NCBI GenBank assembly: GCA_028554795.2
Contig: CM068829.1
Coordinates: 129,472,016 to 129,536,015, forward strand
Reading direction: 5' to 3'
DNA: 64,000 nucleotides
DNA from: Sinohyriopsis cumingii
Taxonomy: Eukaryota > Mollusca > Bivalvia > Unionida > Unionidae
This document shows positions 35,516 through 46,088 of the stretch, one piece after another (the stretch's first letter is position 1; every line of letters begins with the position of its first letter). A program made the position numbers and the translations under genes. Below the pieces are notes generated by a model, which searched no databases, was not told the origin of the DNA, and was given only the letters and a program-made list of their open reading frames with translations.

Positions 35516-36182
35516 ATGTATGTAATTGATTTCTCAGCGACACGAAAGCAAGAGCCAGTAAAACATCATCCAGCACTACCAAATTTTATCAGAGCAATTA
35601 TCATAGGTCCATCTGGGTCTGGTAAGACACAATTATTACTTAATCTTTAAATGAGATGGCTCAAAAGGGATAAGTTATATTTAGTGACACCATCTGTAGA
35701 TGATCAATGATGCTACAATGTGCTTAAAGTTTTCATGAAATTGCAAAATTGTTGGACAAGGACGCCAATGATATTATTGATTTTATCAATGATATTGATG
35801 AAGCCCCATCTGTAGATGACCTCGATGGATTTCTTAATAATCTTGTAGTATATGATGAAGTTATGCTGGACAAACAATCAAATCCAGCTCAGATATTTTC
35901 CAGAGGCAGACATAAAAACACAAATGTGAGTTATGTTACTCAGCGATATACACAAATACCTAAAGTGATCAGAGATAATTGTAATATTTTAGTTGTGTTT
36001 AATGAGTTGATATACACACTCTACAAAATATTCACCAGACTTGGTGTTCAGGAGATATGGACATGATTAGATTTAGAAATTTCTTTTCAAAAGCACAATC
36101 TATTCCACATGGATTTATCACGATAAATTTAAATGAACCTCAGTCACGATATTATATAGGTCTTGATAAAATCTTTGGTTGA
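35516..36182 (+). pseudogene. Genome-packaging ATPase (A32/FtsK-like)
   Basis: The ATG at 35516 gives MYVIDFSATRKQEPVKHHPA, then Walker A GPSGSGKT (35606-35629). A stop at about 35650 and a shift near 35740 follow. The second frame (35749 on) has Walker B LVVYDEVM (Asp-Glu 35854-35859), then FSRGRHKNTNVSYVTQRYTQ (sensor-type Gln) and RDNCNILVVF. After another shift near 36035 it ends NLNEPQSRYYIGLDKIF. About 220 residues is normal for A32-type ATPases, which pump DNA into DJR capsids. The stop lies four bases before the right TIR. Confidence 0.8.
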
Positions 36183-36185
36183 GAG

Positions 36186-36475
36186 ACTGATATAATAATG
36201 ATTTAATTACACCACACCCACAGAGCAGCAGGGACGGTGTGACCACAAATGAGTAAACAAAACACACACAAATTTAGAAAAACACAAACACACACAAATT
36301 TAGAAAAACACGAACAACAAAGATAAAGTAATGAAATAAACTAACCCAATTAAAAAAACTCAGTTTTGGTTAGAGGCTTTCGTTTGGTGTTATTGACCTT
36401 ATAGTTTTCTTTTTTTTTTGTATGAAGCTTTATTTTTCATAAATGGACCTCCAGCAAGTTCACCCGCCCTGCTGC
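36186..36475 (-). repeat. Right terminal inverted repeat of the viral element
   Basis: The inverted partner of 19219-19482. It is longer by about 25 bp because of a local direct duplication of ACACAAATTTAGAAAAACAC near 36265-36310. The sharp inner edge (36186) coincides with the end of ATPase coding. Confidence 0.85.
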
Positions 36476-36823
36476 TCCAGTGACATAAGGGAAACTCCTA
36501 GCATTTCTTCTTTGATAATCTTAAGACAACTGAACAAGTCTAAGTAATATAAATAAAAGCTCATACATCTTTCTTACACATGAAATTTTCAATACAATAT
36601 GATATTTTATTCATTTTGATGTGTTCACTGATACTTGTGTATTGCAAGCTTGAAACTTTGATTTTCAGAATAACTCAATTCTTTTTTGTTAAGCCAAATT
36701 GTTGTCACATTTTGTGATCAATACTGTATATATTGTATGTTACAGAAGGCCACAAGGCAGATTAGTTCCTGTAAATAATTGAGTTACCTTCTCTAAATAA
36801 AAGTGTTATTATTATTATTATTA
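36476..36823 (+). mobile_element. Old CR1/L2-like LINE, 3' portion beyond the viral insertion
   Basis: It begins SSDIRETPSISSLIILRQLN and a stop at about 36548, the natural end of a LINE ORF2 after the W-N motif left at 19.2 kb. The 3' UTR contains GAAGGCCACAAGGCAGATTA and CTCTAAATAAA, and it ends in a (TTA)n tail (36806-36823) as in CR1/L2 LINEs. It rejoins 15690-19218. Confidence 0.7.
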
Positions 36824-37010
36824 GGTAAATTTTTAAATATAAATAAATTTCTTAAGTTTGTAACTTTTTTTGCTTTTAAAGTATAGCACAAATTTTGTAG
36901 TGTATATACTGTTATTGGTTTATCTTTTTGGAAACAAACAGTACAAATCTTCCCTTTATTTGACAATAAAGAAAAACAAGCTTAATACATACAGGGTGAG
37001 CCATCTGCAC

Positions 37011-37217
37011 CTGGGCTGTAAACTAACACATTTTTCAGTCGCCATGTTGTCTGCAGATCCACATACCACCAGGGATTACTAGTTCCTGCAGTAGAAGTTT
37101 GAGAGCAGCTCAGCTGGTTTGCTGCACCTTCAACATCCCCATCAACAGCGTTGAAAGCACGACCCAAATCCTGTTCCGATGACTGATAAACTGATCTTCC
37201 AAAGGCCACATTTCTCC
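37011..37217 (-). CDS. Host gene exon: first half of F5/8C (fucolectin-type) domain
   Basis: This 207-bp exon runs on the minus strand from acceptor TACCAG to donor CAG/GTGCAG. It encodes RNVAFGRSVYQSSEQDLG, AFNAVDGDVEG, SCSQTSTAG and NPWWYVDLQTTWRLKNVLVY. N-V-A-x-G-x-x-x-Q-S-S, A-V-D-G and W-W-x-V-D-L are hallmark positions of fucolectin/F5/8C lectins. Its phase-1 ends join the exons at 46089-46310 (giving Gly) and 11426-11632 (giving Asp). The domain pairs with 11426-11632. Confidence 0.75.
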
Positions 37218-37219
37218 CT

Positions 37220-38985
37220 GGTACACATGCAAAATAGTACAAAGGAAATTACAAATGATGACATTTGATTCCTTAGTCTCTCTCTCTCTCTCTCAACTCA
37301 AACTAACATAGTACAAGTTACACAGCATTTTATTTGTTGTTCTCCTAAAATGAAAAAACCTTTGGGTTCACTTTAAAAAAAAAGTGTAATTAACCAGAAT
37401 GTTTTACCCTGACACACTCTTCATATGAATAAGTTTGTTGTGTTCAAAATTAAATCCTTTACTGTATCTCAAAGCATTTAATGGCACCTCAGTACATAGG
37501 GACGATCTCACCAACAGCAAATTAAGAACTAATATAACACAATGACCATTTAAACATTTGTAAATAATTACATGTGCAGACCAGACATATAACTTCATAA
37601 AATAATGACAGACAAATTATAGTGTTACAAATAGTGTGTTCGATGTTCAATTCACATGTTTTTTAATTAATCTTGTGAATGTCAGTGGGATAAAAGAATT
37701 ACACATACAAAAGGTAGTCATAGCTTTAATATATGCATGGTTATAGCATATAAAACAGTCACTTATAAGTAAATCATTAAAAATAATTGGGGTATATGCC
37801 TAAATCACCAACTACAAGTTACTGTTTGTCTGTGCCAGCATAACCCTAGTGAAAATGTGACTTTCAGTAAAATTCACTGAATGTCCTTTCTTGACCAAAT
37901 TATGGTATTCCACCAAATTTTGGTGAAATTTTACTGAAATTACACCAAGACTTTGCCAAAATTTCAGAAAATATCAGTGAGATTCTGTGATCAGAATTTC
38001 TGAAAATAGTGAGCTTTTGTGATGGTAGTATCATTGAAATTTCAGTGAAAACAATATCAATAAAGATAAAGTACTTTACTCATATAAAAATGAACCTTTA
38101 TTCCATTTTAATATAATTTATTTGTTGTTTCTTGTACATTTTCAATCATTTTCAGCGAAACTTATGTTTCCTGTTTCTGATAGCTCTAATTTTCTTGTTC
38201 ATCTTTCCCTATTATTTTTCCTTTTTTTTTGGTTTAACTTGAATTGGATTTAACTGCTCTCAGACAACAAGATTGTTTTCATTTTAAAGCAGAATATCAC
38301 TTTTCTCCTGACCTGAATTAAATTTTCCTTGATATGGACAGTATTTTTATGTTGTTTCTGAAACAATTTTCAAAAAAAGGGCTGTCTGGTCCCATTCTGC
38401 AATGATCCTTATAACAGTAATTATTCCATGTATTAGTTAGCAGATAGTCATTGTAAAGAGCTTGCTGACTGGTCCAAAGTTTGTGCTTGCCCAATGAATC
38501 TCCATGTAACGGAAACTGATGGCAATAATCATGCTTGCCAAAATGGAGTTTCAAATTTTAAAGCAGGAAATGGACAAAAAACTTTTGAATAACGGTTTGA
38601 AAATGTGCAGAAATGTAATTGGTCAATCTGTAAAAATATGAACTACTACTGACAACTCTACAGTAGTGGCTAACATGTTAAATGAGAAGGAATTGGACCA
38701 GAATGATTTCAAAGTTATATAACTTTTTCACTTCCAGAATTTAAGGAAGGTGAAGGTACAGATCACTGATGGGGGAAGAAATGATATTGTTGCCAGATAC
38801 CCATGTCTATCAAAGATGGTCATATCTTTCTTTGCAGAGTAGTTTTCATCTCCCAAAAGGAGAATCATTCAATGTCATGAGTGATAGTATTGCTTATATT
38901 AGCAAAATAGTCTAGTTGTGTTAGAATTCTGAGTAAAATCAGTGTAATTAAATGTTTATAACAGCTGCTATTTATGATGACAGCC
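37220..38985. other. Intronic DNA, nothing recognised except (CT)n
   Basis: A short CT repeat lies near 37279-37295. Between 37.8 and 38.1 kb there is repetitive wording around TTTCAGTGAAAT/TTCACTGA, but no unit could be defined. No gene is supported. Confidence 0.5.
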
Positions 38986-38989
38986 ACTT

Positions 38990-39177
38990 CTCCAACATCA
39001 TTATCAGTATTTCTTGAAAAGCTGCTGTAAGTTTATAAGACTAACACTACTGACTTTTAAATGGGTCTCCTGAAAAGCAGACCAATCATGATCATGTTCT
39101 TTAAATAGAAGATTATATTCATCAAAGGTTTTCTTTAAACGTTGGCAATTCCACTGTAATATGGTGTCACACATTTA
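38990..39177 (-). pseudogene. Jockey-like LINE endonuclease N-terminus
   Basis: The minus strand reads MCDTILQWNCQRLKKTFDEY and then WSAFQETHLK. The Asn and Glu in LQWNC and QETHLK are metal-site residues of the APE-like (EEP) endonuclease. The fragment ends exactly where the (ATA)n tail of the CR1 element begins, so the CR1 inserted into it. Confidence 0.55.
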
Positions 39178-39350
39178 TAATAATAATAATAATAATAATA
39201 ATAATGCTTTATTTATCGAGGGTGACTCATTAGTCAAGGACTATTCTCCCTTGAGGCCCTCTTAAGGAGAGTATAACAATGCACATTATATGAAGATGGC
39301 AATAATTACTGTTTATTTTAACATGTTTAGTGTTAAAATACTAAATTCCA

Positions 39351-42300
39351 TTATCTGTTAGAAACACATACATGCTCATGATATCTTTTCTTAAATACTC
39401 TAATATTTTCAGCAGATTTTACATGTAGTGGAAGCTTATTCCACAGAACTGTACCAGAGTATTGAAAACTCTTTTTAAATTGCTCTGTTCTTGGTTTTGG
39501 TATTAGAAGGTTTCCATGTGATATTGATCTCAACTGGTATTGTGCTGAAAAAGGCCTGAATAAGTCTTGAAGATACTCTGGTGCAGTTCCATGTAGACAT
39601 TTATATAAAAGAACTGCCTTGTGAAAATCTATCCTGTCATATATTGTGAACCATTTGAGTTCTGTAAATAATGCTTTTGAGGGATGATCAACAGATGCAT
39701 CTAAAATTACACGTGCTGCTCATTTCTGAAGTTTATAAATCCTGTCAAGCTCAGATTTGGCACAGCTTCCCCATACATTAGAACAATAATCCATTGTTGG
39801 AAGAATATATGACTTGTAGTATAGACTGCGAGTTTCCATAGGTAAATATTTCTTGATTCTGCTGAGAAGGGCAATTTTGGATGACAGTGTTTTACAAAGC
39901 TTATCAATATGGTCATTCCATAATAAATTATTATCTACAGACACACCTACAAGCCTTTGATGTTTGACATTTTCTAATGGATGATTATTTATTGCAAGAG
40001 ACAGTTTTGGGTTCCCTGATTTGTGTAGCTTTTGTGATGTCCCCAAAATCATACATTTTGTTTTACCTTCATTAATTACCATCCTATTTTGTTGTGCCCA
40101 GTTTTGGACTCTGATAAGGTCTGAGTTTAATTTCATTTGGATAACTTCAGTATCAGAACTAGATGTATACAAAGTTGCATCATCTGCAAACAAATCTGTG
40201 TTTGTGGATTCATTATTTAATGGTAGATCATTGATATAGATAAGGAAGAGGAGAGGGCCCAAAACTGAGCCTTGAGGGACTCCTGAATGAATAGTGCGAG
40301 TTTGAGAGCTAATATTACCAATGCTTACTTGTTGAGACCTTTGGTTTAGGTATGATCTAAACCAGTTTAAAGAAGGATTGTCAAATCTGTAACAGTTCAA
40401 CTTTTGCAGCAGAATTTCATGATCAACAAGATCAAAGGCTTTCTTGAAGTCAAGGAAAACAATCCCAGTCATATGTCCATTATCCATTTCCTTCAGCCAA
40501 AGATCAATTAATTTGGTAAGTTCTGTTTGGCACGAGTGGTACTTTCTAAATCCTGATTGAGCTTTATGAAATAGAGAGTATGTTTCGAAAAATTTATATA
40601 CCTGAATGGCTACATGCTTTTCAAATAGTTTTGACAATACAGGTAGAATTGATATTGGTCTGTAATTTCCTGGATCCTCCTTTTCTCCTTTCTTAAAGAT
40701 AGGTGTAACCTTTGCACATTTCAGTGTTTCTGGAAAATTTCCACTCATTATACTTAAATTTATGATATGCGTTAGTGACTTTGTTATTACTGGTGCGGCA
40801 ATTTTAAGAATTCGTGGACCAATACCATCCAATCCAGAGGATTTATTAATATTAACCTTAATTAGCATATCAAAAACATCAGCTTCACTAACATTAGCTA
40901 CTGAAAAATAATTATCATCAGGAATTTTAGCTTTTATAAATAATAGAAGAGCATCAAGTTCAATTGGGATATTAGTCTGGTTCTGAATACTCTTACTGGA
41001 GATGCTTATGAAGAAATTGTTGAACATTTCCACAATGTCTTGTACAGATGTTGCTATATCATCATTTTGCTTAAGTCTAGGGGGAAGACAACTGTTCTTG
41101 CATGGGTTCAGCTCTTTTAGATGCTTCCACAATGTTTTGGTACTCTTACTTTCATTAATAGCCTGTTTATAGTAGTTCTCTTTTGCCTTATCTATCAGGT
41201 GCTTAGTTTTATTTCTCCACTTTCTATAGCTTTTGATGTCTTTTTTCTTGTGGAAATTATCTCTTAGGTGCCTAGCCTCATTGATCTCAGGGGTGATCCA
41301 CTTGGGTGTAATTTGGTGTTTAACCCTTTTTGTTTTAATTGGGGCATGCTTGTCTAAGGCTGCATTGAACATCTGATACCATTTGTCCAAGGCAGTGTTG
41401 ACATCAGCTATAGTGCAGACTGATTGGAAAGGTTTGCAAACTAAATCATTTAAGAACATTTCCTCATCAAACTGTTTGAAGTCCCTGTATTGAATTTCAA
41501 TGTGTTGGCCATTTTTAGATGATTTCGGAACATGTCTAGTTATACAGACTGGGTAGTGGTCACTCAGTGCATACACTGGTACCTTAATTTCACTTACGTT
41601 TTCAGGTTTATTAGTATAGATATGATCAATGATAGTAGCACTTTTATCCGTTACTCTAGTTGGGGTGTTAATTAATTGAGTAAAGTTGTAAGTTTCAAAG
41701 CTACTTATCCATGTTAATGGTGGAGTTTTCATATAGTCAATGTTAAAATCACCTAATATGATAATTTCTAAATCTTCCTTAAGTAATGCTTTTTGAATTT
41801 GAACCTCTAATCTATCAATCCAATCAGCTGTGGAACTAGGTGGCCTGTAAACCGAACATAAGAGTATTGGCTTTGATTGGGCAAGGGTTACTTCGATCCA
41901 GATACTCTCTACCCCAATAGTCTCTAGATCAACACGTCTGTTATAACTAATGGAACTGTCTACATAGAGAAGAATACCCCCACCCCCCATGGATTCCCTA
42001 TCTTTTCTTTCAAAGTTGAACCCCTGTATTTGGAGAGCCAAATCATCAGTATCGCCGGAAAGAAAGGTTTCACATAGACCTAGAATATTGACTGATCTAG
42101 TTTGCTGTAATATTAACTTTATCTCATTCAGTTTAGGAATGATGTGTTGAATATTTAGGTTGATTACTTGCAGACCTCTTTTGAGGAGGCCAAATACATG
42201 ACAATTTTGATCAGAGGATTGATCTTCAGACAAGGCAGTATGCAATGTATTGTTTTTAGACTTGACAGATTTCTTTACATTGCCTTGATTATTTACATAA

Positions 42301-42566
42301 ACATATGAAGAAGATACCAGACAAGATCCATCTGTTGTACCATGACCACATGTAGTGGATATTTGAGAATGTTCAATATGAGACTGATTTACATACATAC
42401 AAGAAGACATTGACATATTAGACACTTGGGGGGCCTCAGAGGGAGAAGTAACTTGAACAGTATCACACAGTTGTTTACATGTTAACAAGTTGCACTTTGT
42501 ACACAAATCAGATAGTGCCTGAAACCTGTTTATAGAATTATAATTATTGCATTGAAAAGTATACAC
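39351..42566 (-). pseudogene. CR1-like ORF2: EEP endonuclease and reverse transcriptase, one nonsense codon
   Basis: About 1070 codons, open except for one TGA at 39720-39722. Endonuclease residues 115-345 show INLNIQHI, LCETFLS, GDFNIDY, IIDHIYTN and ALSDHYPV. The reverse transcriptase shows NKSSGLDGIG, YRPISILPVLSKLFEK, QSGFRKYHSCQTEL, FLDFKKAFDLVDH, GVPQGSVLGPLLF and FADDATLY. Past the TGA the frame continues with IDFHKAVLLYKCLHG and SFQYSGTVLWNKLPLH to its natural end. The TGA lies where Arg is expected, so CGA to TGA decay is likely (inference). The initiator is uncertain: the open stretch begins with GTG, and the first ATG is internal. Confidence 0.85.
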
Positions 42567-42629
42567 ATATTCTAATGTATTTTGTTGCTGGATATGTGTT
42601 GCACAGGCCTGTACATCATAGCCTTCTAC

Positions 42630-44504
42630 CTATTGGTATGTGCACAACTTTTGCTTATGTCCTAGTTCGTTACAAAGATGGCAGCGAATCTGTTTTCCAT
42701 GCAGACACCACTGTGTTACATGACCGTGCTCTCCACAATACAAGCAGTTGTCTGACTCATGCCTAACCTCTTTTATAAGTCTTATGTACTGGTCTATATT
42801 CCTAAGGAGCATGGCAGTACCTCTGTTGGACAAGTGGATTTGGTCTCGCTGGTACAATTGTTGGTTCACTCGATTGTCTTTGAAGAAGGTCCAGTATTGC
42901 GGAACAAAGACTATTTGGAAATTTTCACACAACATACTTAGGGTGTCATTTAGTTGAGTCATAAGTGCATCCCTTCTTGGCGGTAGACCTGAGATGATTA
43001 TTTTACACTCTGCGTTTTTGGACCTGATGGCATACAACAAACTTTCATAATCATCCTCAATGCCCTTCAAAGATTGGCCATTACTGTAATTATTGCCACC
43101 AATGAGAAGAATTACAGTATGATATGGTGACATATCCATTTCCAATATTTTTTCTGTAATAGTGTTAATAGTAGCACCTCTATGAGTTTTTACCTCAGTT
43201 TTATATAACCCTCTTGTTCTTACTCCTTTGATTATTGATGATCCTATGAGAAGAGATCTGTCTTTAACTATGTTGTTGATTTTGACCAGTGGGGGGTTCA
43301 GATGCATTGTTTGAACTTCTTGATTTCCATGACTAGACTGACTGAGAGTTTGGTGACTGCTGTATTTAGTATTTGTATTTAATTTAGCTCCTTGTTGTGG
43401 GTAATTGGAGGTTGTCTTTAGAATAATTTCTTCAGTACCTGGACTTGATGTCGAATGAGACACATGATGGTCAGTGTTTACAGCATGTGCTTTAGCTAAC
43501 TTTTGGCTCTGCCCATCTAATACCTGTAGAAGAGACTCATCTTGTTTAATTGGTGTGGTTGTATCTGTTTGTGTGCATAAAGATTTTTTTCTAATAGCTG
43601 GTTTTGGTATGGTCTGAGTGCCCTGACATGCTTTCTGGTCCTTTGACATGTTTGTGTATTGTGTTGTCTGGGTTTTCTGGCACACTTTTTTGGCACCTGG
43701 TTTATCCATTTGAACACTGTGTAGACTCTTTGACTTTAGTGCAGAGAGTTCCTGTTCTAACCTTTCTACTTGGGCCTGGAGAATACCTATCACTACTAAG
43801 CACTGTGTGGAGGTACAAGGCTGGTTATGGGTTCCATGGAACTCAAAGGAATTTGTTGCACCTATCATAAACTGGGGTCCTGGAGTTTCCTCCACATTGA
43901 TAGCAATCTGGCTTATTTCATGTAAAGCTGTGTTACTGTTGACTGGATTTGGAAATCTGTGGGCTTCAGGGATGGGTGTTGAAGTCCTTGGCTGAGAGGT
44001 AATTGATTTCAATCTGGTGTTGTCTACCATTTGCTGACAAGTGTTGATAAAATAATTTACCCATTCTGTGTAGCCTGGCCCTTGTACACGAATTTTACCA
44101 GTTGTTATGTATAGAGTTACTGTGGCAGAATCTGTATTCATGGATTTATAGATCAGTCCATTGTGTGAGTGTCCCTGCTGGAAGTGTAGATTCTCATCCA
44201 AGAATTTCTTGATTGTTGGAATTTTGTTGGAGTCAGCTGTGATTGTTATACTCTGCATATTATGTTGGATTTTAAGAAAGCTTGGAACTGAAGAGGAGTC
44301 AGAGGAGTCAGCCATGTTGGATTTTGGTGTTACACAATCTTGGTAGGTTGAATCTATTTCAAGTGAATATTTCTCTGCAGTATTGAGTGTGTCTATATCC
44401 TTTGTATCATTTAAGAGATCATCTTGGGTAAATCCTGAAAATGAATCTGATGAATCTGATTTGAAATATGAGTAGATCCACTGAGACAGTGAAGAAGTGG
44501 CCAT
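42630..44504 (-). CDS. CR1-like ORF1: SGNH/esterase-type domain and two CCHC knuckles
   Basis: From ATG at 44504 (MATSSLSQWIYSYF, in an AATATGGCC context) about 624 residues are uninterrupted. The N-terminal third is Ser/Asp-rich with a small folded-looking block (ATVTLYITTGKIRVQGPGY). The Gln/Thr-rich middle is low complexity. The C-terminal third is an SGNH-hydrolase fold: RSLLIGSSII (nucleophile Ser), LLIGGNNYS (Asn), and RDQIHLSNRG (Asp/His). The end has CLYCGEHGHVTQWC and CHLCNELGHKQKLC, two CX2CX4HX4C zinc knuckles for RNA binding. Esterase ORF1 proteins are known in CR1-group LINEs. ORF2 follows after about 60 bases. Confidence 0.85.
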   Translation of the reverse strand: MATSSLSQWIYSYFKSDSSDSFSGFTQDDLLNDTKDIDTLNTAEKYSLEIDSTYQDCVTPKSNMADSSDSSSVPSFLKIQHNMQSITITADSNKIPTIKKFLDENLHFQQGHSHNGLIYKSMNTDSATVTLYITTGKIRVQGPGYTEWVNYFINTCQQMVDNTRLKSITSQPRTSTPIPEAHRFPNPVNSNTALHEISQIAINVEETPGPQFMIGATNSFEFHGTHNQPCTSTQCLVVIGILQAQVERLEQELSALKSKSLHSVQMDKPGAKKVCQKTQTTQYTNMSKDQKACQGTQTIPKPAIRKKSLCTQTDTTTPIKQDESLLQVLDGQSQKLAKAHAVNTDHHVSHSTSSPGTEEIILKTTSNYPQQGAKLNTNTKYSSHQTLSQSSHGNQEVQTMHLNPPLVKINNIVKDRSLLIGSSIIKGVRTRGLYKTEVKTHRGATINTITEKILEMDMSPYHTVILLIGGNNYSNGQSLKGIEDDYESLLYAIRSKNAECKIIISGLPPRRDALMTQLNDTLSMLCENFQIVFVPQYWTFFKDNRVNQQLYQRDQIHLSNRGTAMLLRNIDQYIRLIKEVRHESDNCLYCGEHGHVTQWCLHGKQIRCHLCNELGHKQKLCTYQ

Positions 44505-45189
44505 ATTTGTTTTACTGTTCTTTTGTCTGAATATGCAAAAATGCAAATCTGTACTTATATCCACAGACTGAGTGTACTAAGTTACCCTGACACTTTTTGC
44601 ACTGCCTAGATTAGTTGCTGGTAACACTTATAACTAGTATATTTTCTTCTGTACAGCTGTATTTCCGAATGTTTCAGGAGCTGGTTAAGAGTCTCATACC
44701 ATGGCAGCCATTTTTCATTAGAAGAATGTGGTGGAAGTAAGACACTTAAGGGTGCTTTGCTGATGCAATATCAGGGACTTTCCAGTGTCCACATTCTCTT
44801 GAACCCAAACTCATGAGAGAACTTATTAGGTTTCAAGATCCTTTCATGAGTTTAAAAGATTCTTTAATTCTCTCTTTGTTTGTTTAAAGCCTGCATTTCT
44901 ACCATTGCCAGTGGTTTGCTGATCTTTTGATGGGCAGGCTCTAATTGGTTTCTCAGTAGCAGAGTTGGGAGTACTATATATCACATTGATTCTATGTCCA
45001 ATGGAGTGAGTTATTTCCAGCTCTTTTCATGGGCTGTATTTTGGTGGTTTTTCATTAGGTTTCCTAACTGATACACAATCACCCTGATTATGTGTGTCAG
45101 TTTTAGTGGCTGCAAGCATTGGTTTTGGTGGCATCAAAACCATGAATTTGCTTTCACCTTCCAGCCATGTCATAGCTGGTTACAGATTT

Positions 45190-45365
45190 GTGTCAAGTTA
45201 CTTCCCCACTTTAGCTTCATTAACTTAAATTTTCCAGCTGTTTTAAGTGAAGCTGCAGCTTCAATAAATTTCCTAGCCTCAGGAAAGCTCAAATCTTTAT
45301 CGTATTTTACACTTTGGATCTCCTCCACGAGTTTGCTCTTGAGGCAATCTTTACAGTAAGAGAAG
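45190..45365 (-). pseudogene. Jockey-like LINE ORF1 (gag-like) C-terminal fragment
   Basis: The minus-strand reading gives CKDCLKSKLVEEIQSVKYD then LSFPEARKFIEAA. The Lys-rich, S-F-P-E-A-R-K block is typical of the end of gag-like ORF1 in Jockey-group LINEs. It lies upstream of the CR1 5' end, and the matching ORF2 start is at 38990-39177 on the other side. This supports one older LINE split by the CR1. Confidence 0.45.
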
Positions 45366-45774
45366 TTCTACCTCGCAATTCTCAGGAGATTGCCTCAAAA
45401 TTAAAAAAGTAGTTTTCCTTCTTTGTATTTGTCAATATTATTATCAGAAAATGACAACTATCAATGCATGTAATTATCCTGGTGTTTTACTTGTTTTCTT
45501 ACAGATCAACAACATGATACATTTTCTTAATGCAATAAAAACAATTATACTGCCTAGATTTTTTCAGATTTTTTTAAAAGTATATATTAACATTGTACCT
45601 TTGTGGAAGTCACCAGTAAAAAAAACAATTTTTTGAAGCTCTGACCTAATGACATACTGCAACAGAAAGTTCCGGTTCCAGTGTTTTAACATTGATACCT
45701 TTGTTTGACGATTTAAGGACACTGATGTTTTTAATCATGGTTAGAATGTTGCCAATATTAATATAAGTGTACTG

Positions 45775-45850
45775 TCTCTGTGTTAGCTTGGTAAAGCATC
45801 AGACTCATAATTAAAGAGTCTGAGGTTCAATACCAACCAGGCCAGCCCAG
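45775..45850 (+). repeat. tRNA-derived SINE head (third type)
   Basis: GTTAGCTTGGTAAAGCATC (A box region), an anticodon-like ACTCATAAT, and GAGGTTCAATACC (B box) follow a tRNA-Met-like layout. The acceptor stem does not close and non-tRNA sequence follows, so it is a SINE or pseudogene, not a working tRNA. Confidence 0.45.
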
Positions 45851-46088
45851 GTAGATTTATTGTGTCCTTCACAATAACACAATGACTATTTCCTATGTAT
45901 AATATTGCCAATGAGGTGTTAAAGTGCTATTAAAACCAAAAATAACAATGAAATAGATGAATTGGTTCCACTAATTTGTGGCCAGTAAAATTCAATCTGA
46001 GACAATAAAACAACCATCACATGCTAATCAAATTTTCTTAATAAATATTCAAACTGAAAATCTGATAAGTTTCAACATTTTAACTCAC

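Larger units (their letters stand above)
19219..36475 (+). mobile_element. Endogenous Polinton/Maverick-like (adintovirus-like) element, about 17.3 kb
   Basis: A decayed linear dsDNA virus-like genome bounded by inverted repeats (19219-19482 and 36186-36475), with candidate target duplication TTCAGT (19213-19218) and TCCAGT (36476-36481). It carries the diagnostic Polinton set: rve integrase, family B polymerase, A32/FtsK-like ATPase, adenain-like protease and a jelly-roll-type capsid protein. It also has a fused SF1 helicase, an HNH endonuclease, a phospholipase A2 and a fibre-like protein. All genes are broken by stops or frameshifts and three younger transposons interrupt it. It sits in a 25-kb intron, its plus-strand genes opposite to the host gene. 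Family-level placement is inference. Confidence 0.85.
39178..44590 (-). mobile_element. Nearly complete CR1-like LINE
   Basis: Minus-strand element with ORF1 (44504-42630), ORF2 (42566-39351), a short 3' UTR with GATAAATAAAGC, and an (ATT)n tail at 39178-39204. The low number of lesions against all other retroelements here marks it as the youngest long element. The 5' end is set only by where recognisable element sequence stops. Confidence 0.85.

Noticed and set aside
19486..36182. A code in which TGA encodes Trp in the viral genes
   Set aside because: TAA and TAG stops and frameshifts occur in the same genes, and normal TGG codons are also used, so plain pseudogene decay explains the pattern.
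19219..36475. Fragment of a nucleocytoplasmic giant virus
   Set aside because: The compact 17-kb genome with TIRs, an rve integrase, and PolB plus ATPase plus adenain-like protease fits Polinton-like elements better.
42575..44346. Plus-strand frames opposite CR1 ORF1
   Set aside because: Shadows of the long minus-strand ORF1, which has coherent domains.
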